From Bog-473 sp963730785 (GTDB lineage Bacteria > Actinomycetota > Acidimicrobiia > Acidimicrobiales > RAAP-2), in contig CAVSTF010000003.1 of assembly GCA_963730785.1 (NCBI GenBank), forward strand, positions 186,001-250,000: a stretch of DNA of 64,000 nt, read 5' to 3'. Below, in pieces: positions 1 to 8,260 of the stretch. Position 1 is the stretch's first letter. Each line of letters begins with the position of its first letter. A model generated the notes under the pieces. The model saw only the letters and a program-made list of their open reading frames with translations. It had not been told where the DNA came from and ran no database searches. The position numbers were made by a program, and so were the translations under genes.

Positions 1-2
1 CC

Positions 3-764
3 GATGCCGGATCGGATGCCCGAGGCATCACCACGCGGGCGGAGAAACGTGACGGGGGCTGGCTGATCAACGGGGCCAAGACGTTCATCTCCAACGCTGG
101 GACCGACATGTCGTTTGGGGTGACGCTGTTGGCCCGTACCGGTACCGACGAAGGCAGTCGCTCCTACGCCAGCTTCGTGGTCGAGAAGGACACGCCCGGT
201 TTCACCATGGGTCCGAAGATGCGCGGCATCGGCTGGAAAGGGCTGGATACGCGGGCGTTGTTCTTCGATGACGTCTGGGTCCCCGATGAACATTTGGTCG
301 GCGATCCCGCCATGGGACTGAGCCAGTTCCTGCGCACGCTCGAGGTCGGCCGCATCTCCATTGCCGCCTTGTCGCTCAGCCTGACGCAGGCCGTGCTCGA
401 CCTGGCCACCGAATACGCCCGGGAGCGCAAGCAATTCGGCCAACCCATCTCGTCGTTCCAGGCCGTGCAGTTCAAGCTGGCAGATATGGCCACCGAACTT
501 GAGGCGGCACGCTGGCTCACCTACCGAGCGGCCTCGCTACGCGACGCCGGGCAACCGTTTCTAAAGGAAGCGGCCATGGCCAAGCTGAAAGCGAGCCGCC
601 TGGCCGTGTGGGCCGCATCGGAGGCGGTGCAGATCCACGGTGGTCTGGGCTACATGCTTGAGTCCCCGGTGGCCCGTTTCTATTGCGACGCCAAGGTGCT
701 CGAGATCGGCGAGGGCACCAACGAAATACAGCACTTGGTCATCGCCCGAGCCCTGGGCTGTTGA
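3..764 (+). CDS. acyl-CoA dehydrogenase, C-terminal part (5' end outside window)
   Basis: FAD-dependent alpha,beta-dehydrogenation of an acyl-CoA thioester in the cytoplasm. The reading frame is open from base 3, so the N-terminal domain is missing from the window. Visible are the middle beta-domain (GWLINGAKTFISNAGTD) and the C-terminal helical domain with the family block around QFGQPISSFQAVQFKLADMA. The end block reads QIHGGLGYM followed by GEGTNEIQ; the Glu of GEGT sits where the catalytic base of medium-chain type enzymes lies. The chain ends at TGA 762-764. It converges with the 2-oxoacid dehydrogenase gene, four bases away. Chain-length or branched substrate specificity cannot be read from this fragment. 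Confidence 0.93.
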   Translation, partial: DAGSDARGITTRAEKRDGGWLINGAKTFISNAGTDMSFGVTLLARTGTDEGSRSYASFVVEKDTPGFTMGPKMRGIGWKGLDTRALFFDDVWVPDEHLVGDPAMGLSQFLRTLEVGRISIAALSLSLTQAVLDLATEYARERKQFGQPISSFQAVQFKLADMATELEAARWLTYRAASLRDAGQPFLKEAAMAKLKASRLAVWAASEAVQIHGGLGYMLESPVARFYCDAKVLEIGEGTNEIQHLVIARALGC

Positions 765-768
765 CGAC

Positions 769-2742
769 TTAAACGGCCGACAGCTTGCGGATGGCTGCCG
801 CGATCCGATGCCGGTCGGGGAGCCACGCCTGCTCCAGTTCGGGCGCGTAGGGCGGTGGAGTGGCAGCCGCCCCAATGCGCTCAATGGGTGCATCGAGATC
901 CCAGAACGCCTCGCGGGCGACGGTGGCCGCCACTTCGGCCCCGATGCCGAATGGCACCACGGCCTCATGGGCGATGAGCAAACGACTGGTCTTGTGCACC
1001 GACGCGAGGACAGGTTCCATGTCGAGTGGGGCGATGGTGCGCAGGTCGATCACTTCCACCGAGATCCCTTCGGTGGCCAGTTCATCGGCCGCCGCCAGTG
1101 CTTCATGCACCATGCGGGAGACCGAGACCACGGTGATGTCCGAACCTTCTCGCACGACGACGGACTTTCCGATGGGGATCCTGAAGTCGGCCGGAGGTTG
1201 CGGTCCCTTCATGCCGTAGAGCAATCGGTTCTCAATGAAGACCACCGGGTTGGGGTCTTCAATGGCGGAGAGCAAGAGCCCGTAGGTGTCGGCCGGCGTC
1301 GAGGGCATCACCACGGTCAGGCCTGGGATGTGGGCTAGCAGTGCCTCCAGGCTCTGCGAATGTTGACTGCCCGATGAACGCCCGGCTCCGAACTGGGTTC
1401 GCACGGTCAGCGCCATCTCGGCCGCACCGCCGGTCATGAAGGGGAGTTTGGCCGCCTGGTTGAGGAGTTGGTCCAGGCAGACGCCGAGGAAGTCCAGGTA
1501 CATGATTTCGACCACTGGACGCATACCGGCCATGGCGGCGCCGACGGCCACACCCACGACAGCCGTCTCCGATATCGGGGTGTCCCGGACCCGTTCACCG
1601 AAGCGCTCTCGGAGGCCGCGGGTCAGGCCGAAGACATTGCCGCCTTCGCCCACGTCGACCCCAGCGATGAACACGCGCTCATCGGTGGTCAGCGCCGACT
1701 CGAGGGCACTGGTGATGGCGTCCATGGTGCGCCACACCCCGAGTTCTCCGGTCGGCGCAACAGGTTCGGCCGGAGCTGGTCGTTCCCGGACGACGAAGTC
1801 GAAGAGGGTTGACGTGTCGGGGGCTGTCATGGCGGATGCCTGTGCCACCGCTTGGTCGAGCTGCTGATCCACTGCGGCCTCGAGTGCGATGAGCTCGGAT
1901 TCAGGAACGCCGGCCTCAATGAGCCGTTGGCGGTGCAGCACCAACGGGTCGCGACCTTGCCACTCCGTCAATTCTTCCGGCGTGCGGTAGCGCTGCGGGT
2001 CGCCTTCGTAGTGTCCGTGCCACCTGTAGGTCGCTGCTTCGACCACGACCGGTCCCTGGCCGGCCCGAACGTGTTGGAGGGCGTCGCTCATGGTCGTCGC
2101 CGTGGCCACCACATCGTTGCCGTCCACCGCGAAGTAGGGCACTGCGTAGCCAAGCGAGCGTTGTTCGAGCGACGCCGCCTGCTGCGCTGACGTCGGGGAA
2201 AACTCCGAGTACCCGTTGTTCTCGCAGAAGAACACGACGGGGAGACGCCAGACGGCGGCCAGGTTCAGCGATTCGTGGAAGGCGCCCTGTGCCGTGGCCC
2301 CATCCCCGAAGAAGGCCACCGCCACCGAGTCGGTGCCGCGCAGTTGGGCCGCCGTGGCCGCACCGACGGCGATCGGCAGTCCCGCCGCCACAATTCCGTT
2401 GGCGCCAAAAATGCCGAGCTTCGGATCGGCGATGTGCATGGAGCCGCCCCGGCCCCGATTGGTCCCACCGTCTTTGGCCATGAGCTCGGCGAACATGCCC
2501 AGCGGCTCCAGCCCCTTGGCCAGACAATGCCCGTGCCCGCGGTGGGTCGAGGTGATGACGTCATCGGCCAGTAGCGGCCAGCAGGCGCCCACGGCCGAGG
2601 CCTCCTGGCCAATGGAGAGATGGACGAAGCCGGGGACCAGGCCCTCGCGATAGAGCCGGGACACCCGCTCTTCGAAGCCGCGGATCACCAACATGCGGCG
2701 CTGCATCTCCATTAGCTCAACCACTTGCTCAGGCTTGGGCAC
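769..2742 (-). CDS. 2-oxoacid dehydrogenase E1, fused alpha and beta subunits
   Basis: Thiamine-diphosphate-dependent decarboxylating component of a pyruvate/acetoin/branched-chain 2-oxoacid dehydrogenase. Numbered from a TTG at 2769, the E1-alpha half covers about residues 20-335 with the TPP motif GDGATAQGAFHESLN near 165-180 and ENN near 193. The E1-beta half starts near 345 (GELGVWRTMDAI) and runs to the end. Fused E1 proteins of about 650-700 residues occur in actinobacteria and other phyla. No E2 or E3 gene is in the window, so the partner must be elsewhere. The start is uncertain: TTG 2769 lies inside a putative TetR operator and no start has a clear ribosome site. I use GTG 2742; ATG 2712 is also possible. 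The substrate is unknown, and neighbours suggest acyl or branched-chain catabolism. Confidence 0.88.
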   Translation of the reverse strand: MPKPEQVVELMEMQRRMLVIRGFEERVSRLYREGLVPGFVHLSIGQEASAVGACWPLLADDVITSTHRGHGHCLAKGLEPLGMFAELMAKDGGTNRGRGGSMHIADPKLGIFGANGIVAAGLPIAVGAATAAQLRGTDSVAVAFFGDGATAQGAFHESLNLAAVWRLPVVFFCENNGYSEFSPTSAQQAASLEQRSLGYAVPYFAVDGNDVVATATTMSDALQHVRAGQGPVVVEAATYRWHGHYEGDPQRYRTPEELTEWQGRDPLVLHRQRLIEAGVPESELIALEAAVDQQLDQAVAQASAMTAPDTSTLFDFVVRERPAPAEPVAPTGELGVWRTMDAITSALESALTTDERVFIAGVDVGEGGNVFGLTRGLRERFGERVRDTPISETAVVGVAVGAAMAGMRPVVEIMYLDFLGVCLDQLLNQAAKLPFMTGGAAEMALTVRTQFGAGRSSGSQHSQSLEALLAHIPGLTVVMPSTPADTYGLLLSAIEDPNPVVFIENRLLYGMKGPQPPADFRIPIGKSVVVREGSDITVVSVSRMVHEALAAADELATEGISVEVIDLRTIAPLDMEPVLASVHKTSRLLIAHEAVVPFGIGAEVAATVAREAFWDLDAPIERIGAAATPPPYAPELEQAWLPDRHRIAAAIRKLSAV

Positions 2743-2754
2743 GGTTGTGTACTG

Positions 2755-2768
2755 TACTGATCGGTCCA
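2755..2768. promoter_or_regulatory. putative TetR operator in the E1/SDR divergent promoter
   Basis: TACTGATCGGTCCA on the plus strand; its reverse complement TGGACCGATCAGTA differs at two positions (both A/G) from TGGACCGGTCGGTA at 4208-4221, in the TetR/ligase divergent promoter. The core approximates ACCG-N2-CGGT dyad symmetry. The site lies between the divergent E1 and SDR starts. The shared motif suggests a common regulator, most simply the TetR protein encoded at 3558-4187. This is inference from motif identity only. Confidence 0.5.
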
Positions 2769-2798
2769 AACAAGAGGCGAATGGGGGAATCAGCCGGC

Positions 2799-3551
2799 AT
2801 GAGTGATGACACGCCAGGACGGGTCATCGCCGTCATCGGAGCCGGCGGTTCGTTGGGTAGCGCCATCTGCGGGCGATTGGCCGCCGAGCCGAATACGGCG
2901 CTGGTCATGAGCGATATTTCCGATGCTGCGTTGGCCAGTTCTGTGGCCGCGGTGAGTGGGTCATCGTCGCCCACGGCGACCATCACGGCCGACGTCACCC
3001 AATTCGACGATGTGGCGGCCGTGGTCGAGCTGGCGGTGACCCGCTTCGGCCGGCTCGATGTGTTGGTGAGCAATGCCGGCGTTCTCGCCCCCAATGGCCG
3101 CATCCACAACCTCCCGACCGAAGAATGGGACCGGGTCTTTCGGGTCAATGTCTTCGGCGCTGTGCACGGGATTCAGGCTGCCGTTGGCGTCATGCGGGCG
3201 CAGCACTCCGGCTCCATCGTCCTGACGGCCTCGGTGGCCGGCATGACGGCATGGTCGCACTCGGCCCCCTATTGCGCCAGCAAGGCGGCAGTGATCGAGC
3301 TGGCCAAGGTGGCGGCGGTGGAATACGCCCGCGACGGCATCCGGGTCAATTGCATCTGCCCGGGCACCTTCCGTTCGGCCATCCATGAGGGCCTGCCCGA
3401 GGAGGCGCTGCAGTCGATTGCCGATCGCCACCCACTCGGGTTGGGTACGGCGGGCGACCTCGTCGGCGCTTACGCCTACCTGGCCGGGGAGGAGTCCCGT
3501 TGGACCACCGGGTCCGCCCTGGTAGTCGATGGCGGGTACTCGGCGCCGTGA
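2799..3551 (+). CDS. SDR family NAD(P)-dependent oxidoreductase
   Basis: Classical short-chain dehydrogenase of 250 residues. The Rossmann glycine motif GAGGSLG is at about 14-20, NAG at 92-94, the catalytic Ser near 145 and YCASK with Tyr158 and Lys162. The C-terminal strand ends GSALVVDGGYSAP as in 3-oxoacyl-ACP reductase-like members. ATG 2799 is chosen because GGGGGAA lies about nine bases upstream and the protein then begins just before the first beta strand; a longer in-frame ATG at 2745 would cross the divergent promoter. It faces the E1 gene divergently and precedes the convergent TetR gene. It probably oxidises a hydroxyacyl or alcohol intermediate of the local pathway; the substrate is not identifiable. 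Confidence 0.9.
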   Translation: MSDDTPGRVIAVIGAGGSLGSAICGRLAAEPNTALVMSDISDAALASSVAAVSGSSSPTATITADVTQFDDVAAVVELAVTRFGRLDVLVSNAGVLAPNGRIHNLPTEEWDRVFRVNVFGAVHGIQAAVGVMRAQHSGSIVLTASVAGMTAWSHSAPYCASKAAVIELAKVAAVEYARDGIRVNCICPGTFRSAIHEGLPEEALQSIADRHPLGLGTAGDLVGAYAYLAGEESRWTTGSALVVDGGYSAP

Positions 3552-3557
3552 TCGGTG

Positions 3558-4187
3558 TCAGTTCCCTTTACCGTCGGGTGCCATCAGACCTTGCATGAAG
3601 ATGTCGGCAAAGGGCTTGGCCACCGATCGGGCCGTCAGGCGGCCGTCCGGCTTCAACCACAGGTAGGTGTAGTTGTGCATGCCCAACCAAGCCCGCGCCG
3701 TCAGCCAAGGGTCGATGTCACGGAACTCGCCGCTGGCGACGCCGTCGCGCAGGACCCCCTCGATCTGTCGCTCGTAGGCCTGCCGTCGGATCCGGAATTG
3801 CTCGGCTCGCTCGCCGGTGAGGGCAGGGAACTCGTGCAGGAAGACCCAGACGTGATCGGGGTAGCGATGGATGACATCGAGCAGTTCGTCGCCCAACATG
3901 GCCAACTGCTCCGACGGTTTCCCTCCGGCTGCCGCCACCCGGTCGGCGCCCAGCATGACTTCGTCCATGACCCGGTCATGGATGGCGGCCAGGAGCTCTT
4001 CCTTGGAGCCGATGTAGTGGTACAGCGCGCCCTTGCCCAGGTCGTTGGCGGCACAAAGCTCCATGATGCCGGTGGCGTGATAGCCCTGCCGGGCGAAGGT
4101 TCGGGCCGAGGTGTCAACGATGGCTTGCCGGCGCAGTTCCCATTTGGGGCTGCGCTTGGAGTCGGTGGCGCTGGACTCCGCAGTCAT
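3558..4187 (-). CDS. TetR family transcriptional regulator
   Basis: DNA-binding repressor of 209 residues. The N-terminal helix-turn-helix region reads ARQGYHATGIMELCAANDLG then ALYHYIGSKEELLAAI, the standard TetR fold, followed by a helical ligand-binding domain. ATG 4187 gives a normal N-terminus; the longer ORF to 4262 would run into the divergent ligase gene and its operator. The gene is divergent from the acyl-CoA ligase at 4246. The intergenic motif at 4208-4221 recurs upstream of the SDR/E1 pair. Regulators in this setting usually sense an acyl-CoA, but the ligand is not known here. Confidence 0.88.
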   Translation of the reverse strand: MTAESSATDSKRSPKWELRRQAIVDTSARTFARQGYHATGIMELCAANDLGKGALYHYIGSKEELLAAIHDRVMDEVMLGADRVAAAGGKPSEQLAMLGDELLDVIHRYPDHVWVFLHEFPALTGERAEQFRIRRQAYERQIEGVLRDGVASGEFRDIDPWLTARAWLGMHNYTYLWLKPDGRLTARSVAKPFADIFMQGLMAPDGKGN

Positions 4188-4207
4188 GGCAGGGACGCTA
4201 GTAGTTC

Positions 4208-4221
4208 TGGACCGGTCGGTA
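4208..4221. promoter_or_regulatory. putative TetR operator in the TetR/acyl-CoA ligase divergent promoter
   Basis: TGGACCGGTCGGTA contains the dyad ACCG-GT-CGGT. It lies 20 bases from the TetR start (4187) and 24 bases from the ligase start (4246), which is where an autoregulatory TetR site is expected. Twelve of 14 positions are identical to the site at 2755-2768, read on the other strand. Confidence 0.55.
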
Positions 4222-4245
4222 GGTTTTCGGCCACGGGGAGGCGAC

Positions 4246-5763
4246 ATGAGCGCTGACATCAACTGGTTCGGGGTCCTGGCTCATCACGCCCGCCGTCACC
4301 CGGACCGGCCGATAACGATCTTTGAGGGCCAGGTCATCACCTACGCGGAGATGGCTCAACGGGTCACGGCCTTGGCCGCAGGCCTGCACGAGCAGGGTGT
4401 CCGACCAGGGGACGTGGTTGGTCTGCTCTCTTATAGCTGCCCCGAGTTCCTGCAGACCATCTTTGCCGTCAACTACGTGGGTGCGATTGTCATGCCCATC
4501 AACTGGCGCTTGGCGGCGCCAGAAGTTCGGTTCATTTTGGAGCATGCCGAGGCTCGGGTGTTGGTCTGCGATCCCGCACTGGTTGACCTGGCCGACCAAG
4601 CCACCGAGGGACTCGATCCCGCCGTCCTCAAGGTGTCCATCGGGCCTCTCGAAGCGGCGGACTGGATGGCGCTGACTGATCTCGAATTGGGCGGTTCGGC
4701 ACCCCCGCCGGTGCGGGCCGAACCCGACGACATCCATCGGCTGATGTACACCTCGGGCACCACCGGCCGACCCAAGGGCGTGATGCTCACCCACGCCAAC
4801 CTGGCCTGGAAGAACCTGGCCCACCTGGTCGAATTCGGCTTCACGTCAGCCGATCTGGGCCTGGCCTGCGGCCCGCTCTACCACGTCGGCGCGCTGGATC
4901 TCACGACGACCACGCTCTTGGCCGCCGGGGCCACCATCATCATCCACCGGACGTTTGACGCCGCTGCAGTGGTGGACGAACTCGAACGATCACGTGTGAC
5001 CACGGTGTGGCTGGCGCCGGCCATGGTCAACGCCATCATGGCGTTGCCTGACGTGGAGGCCCGTGACCTCTCATCAGTTCGGGTCATCATCAACGGGGGC
5101 GAGAAGATGCCCATCCCGCTGATTGAACGCATCGCCCGCACATTCCCTTCGGCCTGGTTCGCCGATGCCTATGGGCTCACCGAGACCGTGTCCGGCGACA
5201 CCTTCCTGGACCACGACCACATCGTGAGCAAACTGGGCAGCGTCGGCCGACCCTGCCTGCACCTCGAGCTCGAGATCTGGGACGAATCAGGCATGAGCGT
5301 GCCGGCGGGCGACCGGGGTGAAATCGTCTTGCGCGGCCCGAAGGTATTTAAGGGGTATTGGCGCGACCCCGAGGCCACTGAGCGGGCTTTCGCCGGTGGC
5401 TGGTTTCACACCGGCGACATCGGCGTGCGAGATGACGATGGTTACGTCTTCATTGTGGATCGACTTAAGGACATGATCGTGTCCGGGGGCGAGAACATTG
5501 CTGGCTCCGAGGTGGAGCGGGTGCTGTACGAGCATCCAGCCGTCCTCGAAGCGGCGGTGGTCGGCCGGACGGACGAGCGCTGGGGCGAGGTCCCCGTAGC
5601 CTTCGTGGTGTTGCGACCGGGTCAGTCGGCCACGGCCGATGAGTTGACGGCGCATTGCGCCGCACAGCTGGCCAAGTTCAAGGTGCCCAAGGCAGTCACG
5701 TTTTTGGATGCGCTCCCTCGCAATCCGTCGGGCAAGGTGCTCAAGCGAGAACTGCGGGCCTAG
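4246..5763 (+). CDS. acyl-CoA synthetase (AMP-forming, FadD-like)
   Basis: ATP-dependent activation of a carboxylic acid to its CoA thioester through an acyl-adenylate. The 505-residue protein has the ANL P-loop MYTSGTTGRPKGVMLTH near 167-183, the ADAYGLTET block near 305, the hinge and DGYVFIVDRLKDMI near 400, and the C-terminal NPSGKVLKREL with the catalytic Lys. Start ATG 4246 follows GGGGAGG at good spacing; upstream in-frame starts would overlap the TetR gene. It is followed by an enoyl-CoA hydratase in the same direction. An organic acid of medium size or a substituted acid is the likely substrate. ANL subfamily assignment beyond this is not safe. Confidence 0.93.
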   Translation: MSADINWFGVLAHHARRHPDRPITIFEGQVITYAEMAQRVTALAAGLHEQGVRPGDVVGLLSYSCPEFLQTIFAVNYVGAIVMPINWRLAAPEVRFILEHAEARVLVCDPALVDLADQATEGLDPAVLKVSIGPLEAADWMALTDLELGGSAPPPVRAEPDDIHRLMYTSGTTGRPKGVMLTHANLAWKNLAHLVEFGFTSADLGLACGPLYHVGALDLTTTTLLAAGATIIIHRTFDAAAVVDELERSRVTTVWLAPAMVNAIMALPDVEARDLSSVRVIINGGEKMPIPLIERIARTFPSAWFADAYGLTETVSGDTFLDHDHIVSKLGSVGRPCLHLELEIWDESGMSVPAGDRGEIVLRGPKVFKGYWRDPEATERAFAGGWFHTGDIGVRDDDGYVFIVDRLKDMIVSGGENIAGSEVERVLYEHPAVLEAAVVGRTDERWGEVPVAFVVLRPGQSATADELTAHCAAQLAKFKVPKAVTFLDALPRNPSGKVLKRELRA

Positions 5764-5835
5764 GACGGCCGCTGGTCGAGCGAGTCGTGCTCTATTCTCA
5801 CGCTGCCGGGCCGTCAGTCCCGCGGGGAGGAAGTC

Positions 5836-6612
5836 ATGGGACTCGAAGCCATCACCTTTGAAGTGGCCGACAAGGTGGCCACCATCACGCTGGATCGGCC
5901 CGAAGCCCTTAATTCCTTCACGGATGCCATGGCGGCGGACATGGACTGGGCCTGGACCACGATTCGGGAAGACGATGACATCCATTCCGTCGTCCTGCAG
6001 GCCAACGGCGATCGGGCCTTCAGCACCGGCGTCGACATCAAGGGCGGCGGGACCTGGTTCACTCGGGAGAATGCCTGGAACTATTTCGACCCGGGCGACA
6101 CGCTTTCACCCAAACATCGTCATCGGGTGTGGAAGCCGCTCATCGTCGCCGTGCACGGACTATGCGCCGGCGGGGCGCAGTACTTCTTGAACGAGGCCGA
6201 CATCATCATCTGCTCCGACGATGCCGAGTTTTTCGACCCGCACGCCACGGTGGGTATCGTCTCGTCCCTTGAGCCCATCGGCATGCTCCATCGAGGAGTG
6301 CCACTGGGCGACGTGTTGCGCTGGGCCCTCATGGGCAACGAAGAGCGCATCACGGCCGCGACGGCACTCCGGCTGGGTCTGGTGACCGAGGTAACCACCC
6401 GGGACGAGCTGCGGACCCGGGCCCGCGAGATCGCCCTGTCCATTGCCCGCCGAAATCCGAAGGCCATTCAGGGCACGGTGCGCGCCATTTGGGAGTCGCT
6501 CGACATGACCCGGTCTGGCGCCCTCAACACCGGCATCATGTATCCACAGATCGGCAACTTCCCAGTCAACGTGCCCGAGTCGTTCGGGAAACAACCGCCG
6601 ACCTACCGCTGA
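5836..6612 (+). CDS. enoyl-CoA hydratase/isomerase family protein
   Basis: Crotonase-fold enzyme of 258 residues that would hydrate or isomerise an enoyl-CoA. The N-terminal strand reads ATITLDRPEALNSFT. The oxyanion-hole regions are near FSTGVDIKGGG (about 61-71) and around CAGGAQYFLNEADIIICSDD (about 114-135). A GGGGAGGAAG ribosome site sits just upstream of ATG 5836. The second conserved block lacks the usual Glu of the hydratase signature at an obvious place, so hydratase, isomerase or thioesterase-like activity all remain possible. It follows the acyl-CoA ligase by 72 bases, consistent with one operon, and a tiny membrane protein follows two bases after its stop. Confidence 0.88.
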   Translation: MGLEAITFEVADKVATITLDRPEALNSFTDAMAADMDWAWTTIREDDDIHSVVLQANGDRAFSTGVDIKGGGTWFTRENAWNYFDPGDTLSPKHRHRVWKPLIVAVHGLCAGGAQYFLNEADIIICSDDAEFFDPHATVGIVSSLEPIGMLHRGVPLGDVLRWALMGNEERITAATALRLGLVTEVTTRDELRTRAREIALSIARRNPKAIQGTVRAIWESLDMTRSGALNTGIMYPQIGNFPVNVPESFGKQPPTYR

Positions 6613-6614
6613 GC

Positions 6615-6782
6615 GTGCATCGCCCCCGTTGGCAATGGAAGCTCCTGTTAGTCCTCTCGGCTGCGTTGGCCTTCGTCTTTCTCATTGACGACAAGTGGTT
6701 CCCGCTGGTTCTAGTCGCCATCTGGATGGTCGCCATCCTGATCACCCTGGCTCGGCTGCGCCGGCAGGAGACCCGCCGCTAG
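6615..6782 (+). CDS. small two-helix membrane protein
   Basis: A 55-residue frame starting at GTG 6615, two bases after the hydratase stop, so probably translationally coupled. Residues about 9-25 (WKLLLVLSAALAFVFLI) and 29-46 (FPLVLVAIWMVAILITLA) form two hydrophobic segments. They are followed by a basic tail, which by the positive-inside rule places both ends in the cytoplasm. No known family was recognised. The hydrophobicity pattern and tight packing support a real gene, but short frames can be fortuitous. Confidence 0.55.
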   Translation: MHRPRWQWKLLLVLSAALAFVFLIDDKWFPLVLVAIWMVAILITLARLRRQETRR

Positions 6783-6792
6783 CGCGTTGACG

Positions 6793-7713
6793 TCATGCCT
6801 TGGCGATGATCGCCTGGCCGTACTGCTCGGCTGCCTCAAGGGCGCGGGCGAGGCTGGTGCCGGGAAGTCCGACCTGAACCCAGGTCACTCCCAACGCGGA
6901 GAGCTGGGCCAGATGTTCCAGGTGGGCGTCGGCGTTGAAGTCGGGACTGCCGGGTGAGCCACCCATGTAGCCCGCAAAGGCAATGTCCAGCGTCGCCGGA
7001 TCACGCCCGGCCTTCTCCGATCGTTGGTGCAGGTCGGCAATGGACGCGGCCAGCGTCTCCATGGTGTCCAGCGCTGCCGTGCTGGCGGTGCCGGCCAGAC
7101 CGGTGGGCGCAAGGAAGGGGCACCAGCCATTGCCGCGGTCGACGGCCCGTTGGCGCGCTGTGCCCGAGTTGCCACCGATCCAGATCGGCGGGTGGGGGTC
7201 GCTCACCGGTCGTGGATGGGCCGTGATGCCCTTGGCGCTGAAGTGCCGACCTTCGTACGTCACGTCGTCGGAGGTCCAGATGGCCTTCAGGACATCGAGC
7301 GACTCGTCGAAGATCTCATTGCGCTCGGCGTAGTCGACGCCCAAGGCCGCGAATTCGCGCTTGAGGTAGCCCGCGCCCACGGCCAGCGTGAATCGACCGC
7401 CCGAGAGCAGGTCGAGGGTGGCTCCCGCTTTGGCGACTACGAACGGGTTTCGGTACGGGAGCACCACGATGTTGGGAATCAGGCGCAACGTCGTCGTGTG
7501 TGCGGCGGCGAACGCCATGGCGACGAAGGGGTCGACGGCGTCGTGTCCACCAGCCTCGAGCCAGCGCTGGGTCGGGGCCGGGTGGTCGGTAAACCCGAAA
7601 CCACTAAATCCGGCCGCCTCGGCGGCCTTGGCGGTGGCGATGATCCCCGCTCCGGAGACCAGCTCGGGGTCGTACGGATGCGTGATCATGGGATGGGTGA
7701 TGGCGAATCGCAT
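6793..7713 (-). CDS. LLM class (luciferase-like) F420-dependent oxidoreductase
   Basis: TIM-barrel flavin/F420-dependent oxidoreductase of 306 residues. The N-terminus MRFAITHPM leads into a barrel with GFTDHPAP near 41-48, TTLRLIPNIVVLPYRNPF near 74-91 and LSGGRFTLAVGAGY near 103-116. HPPIWIGGNSG near 174-184 is typical of mycobacterial-type F420 LLM proteins. The cofactor (F420 or FMN) is inferred from family resemblance, not from a decisive residue. The gene converges with the small membrane protein and is divergent from the VOC gene at 7802. Confidence 0.88.
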   Translation of the reverse strand: MRFAITHPMITHPYDPELVSGAGIIATAKAAEAAGFSGFGFTDHPAPTQRWLEAGGHDAVDPFVAMAFAAAHTTTLRLIPNIVVLPYRNPFVVAKAGATLDLLSGGRFTLAVGAGYLKREFAALGVDYAERNEIFDESLDVLKAIWTSDDVTYEGRHFSAKGITAHPRPVSDPHPPIWIGGNSGTARQRAVDRGNGWCPFLAPTGLAGTASTAALDTMETLAASIADLHQRSEKAGRDPATLDIAFAGYMGGSPGSPDFNADAHLEHLAQLSALGVTWVQVGLPGTSLARALEAAEQYGQAIIAKA

Positions 7714-7801
7714 GGGGTCATCCTGTCAAGATCGGAACCCAGGTGCATCCCAGAGCAGATGTGCCTAATCTGCGGAGCGCCTACGCAGGAATGGAGATGT
7801 C

Positions 7802-8248
7802 ATGGAACGGGTCAGCACCTATTTGAACTTCATGGGCCAGGCCGAGGAGGCTTTCAAGTTCTACGCTTCCGTCTTCGGCACCGAACTGTTGGGACCAATC
7901 GTTCGTATCGGCGACATGCCTGGGGGTCCGGGCATGCCGGAAGTCACCGAGGCCGAAAAGAACATGGTCATGCACATCGAAGTGCCCATCCTGGCCGGCC
8001 ACATCCTGATGGCGACCGACATGATCGAGTCGATGGGTCACCAGACCAGGGTCGGCAACAACACGACTATCAATCTGGAGTTGCAGGACAAGGCCGAGAC
8101 CGAACGGCTCTTTGGACTGCTCGGTGAGGGCAGCGAAGAGATGAGCCCGTTGGCTGACATGCCCTGGGGTGCCTATTGGGGCACCTGCCTCGACAAGTAC
8201 GGCATCCGCTGGATGTTCAACTGCTACGAGAACTGGCCGGAGCTTTAA
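7802..8248 (+). CDS. VOC family protein (PhnB/glyoxalase-like)
   Basis: A 148-residue vicinal-oxygen-chelate fold protein of the PhnB-like type. Visible are MERVSTYLNFMGQAEEAFKFY, the VFG turn, and the C-terminal block DMPWGAYWGTCLDKYGIRWMFN. PhnB-like proteins are often annotated as 3-demethylubiquinone methyltransferase-like, but most have no assigned activity. GGAATGGAG precedes ATG 7802. It lies between the divergent LLM gene and the convergent bioD. Function is not assigned. Confidence 0.88.
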   Translation: MERVSTYLNFMGQAEEAFKFYASVFGTELLGPIVRIGDMPGGPGMPEVTEAEKNMVMHIEVPILAGHILMATDMIESMGHQTRVGNNTTINLELQDKAETERLFGLLGEGSEEMSPLADMPWGAYWGTCLDKYGIRWMFNCYENWPEL

Positions 8249-8260
8249 GCGCCTTTTGCC

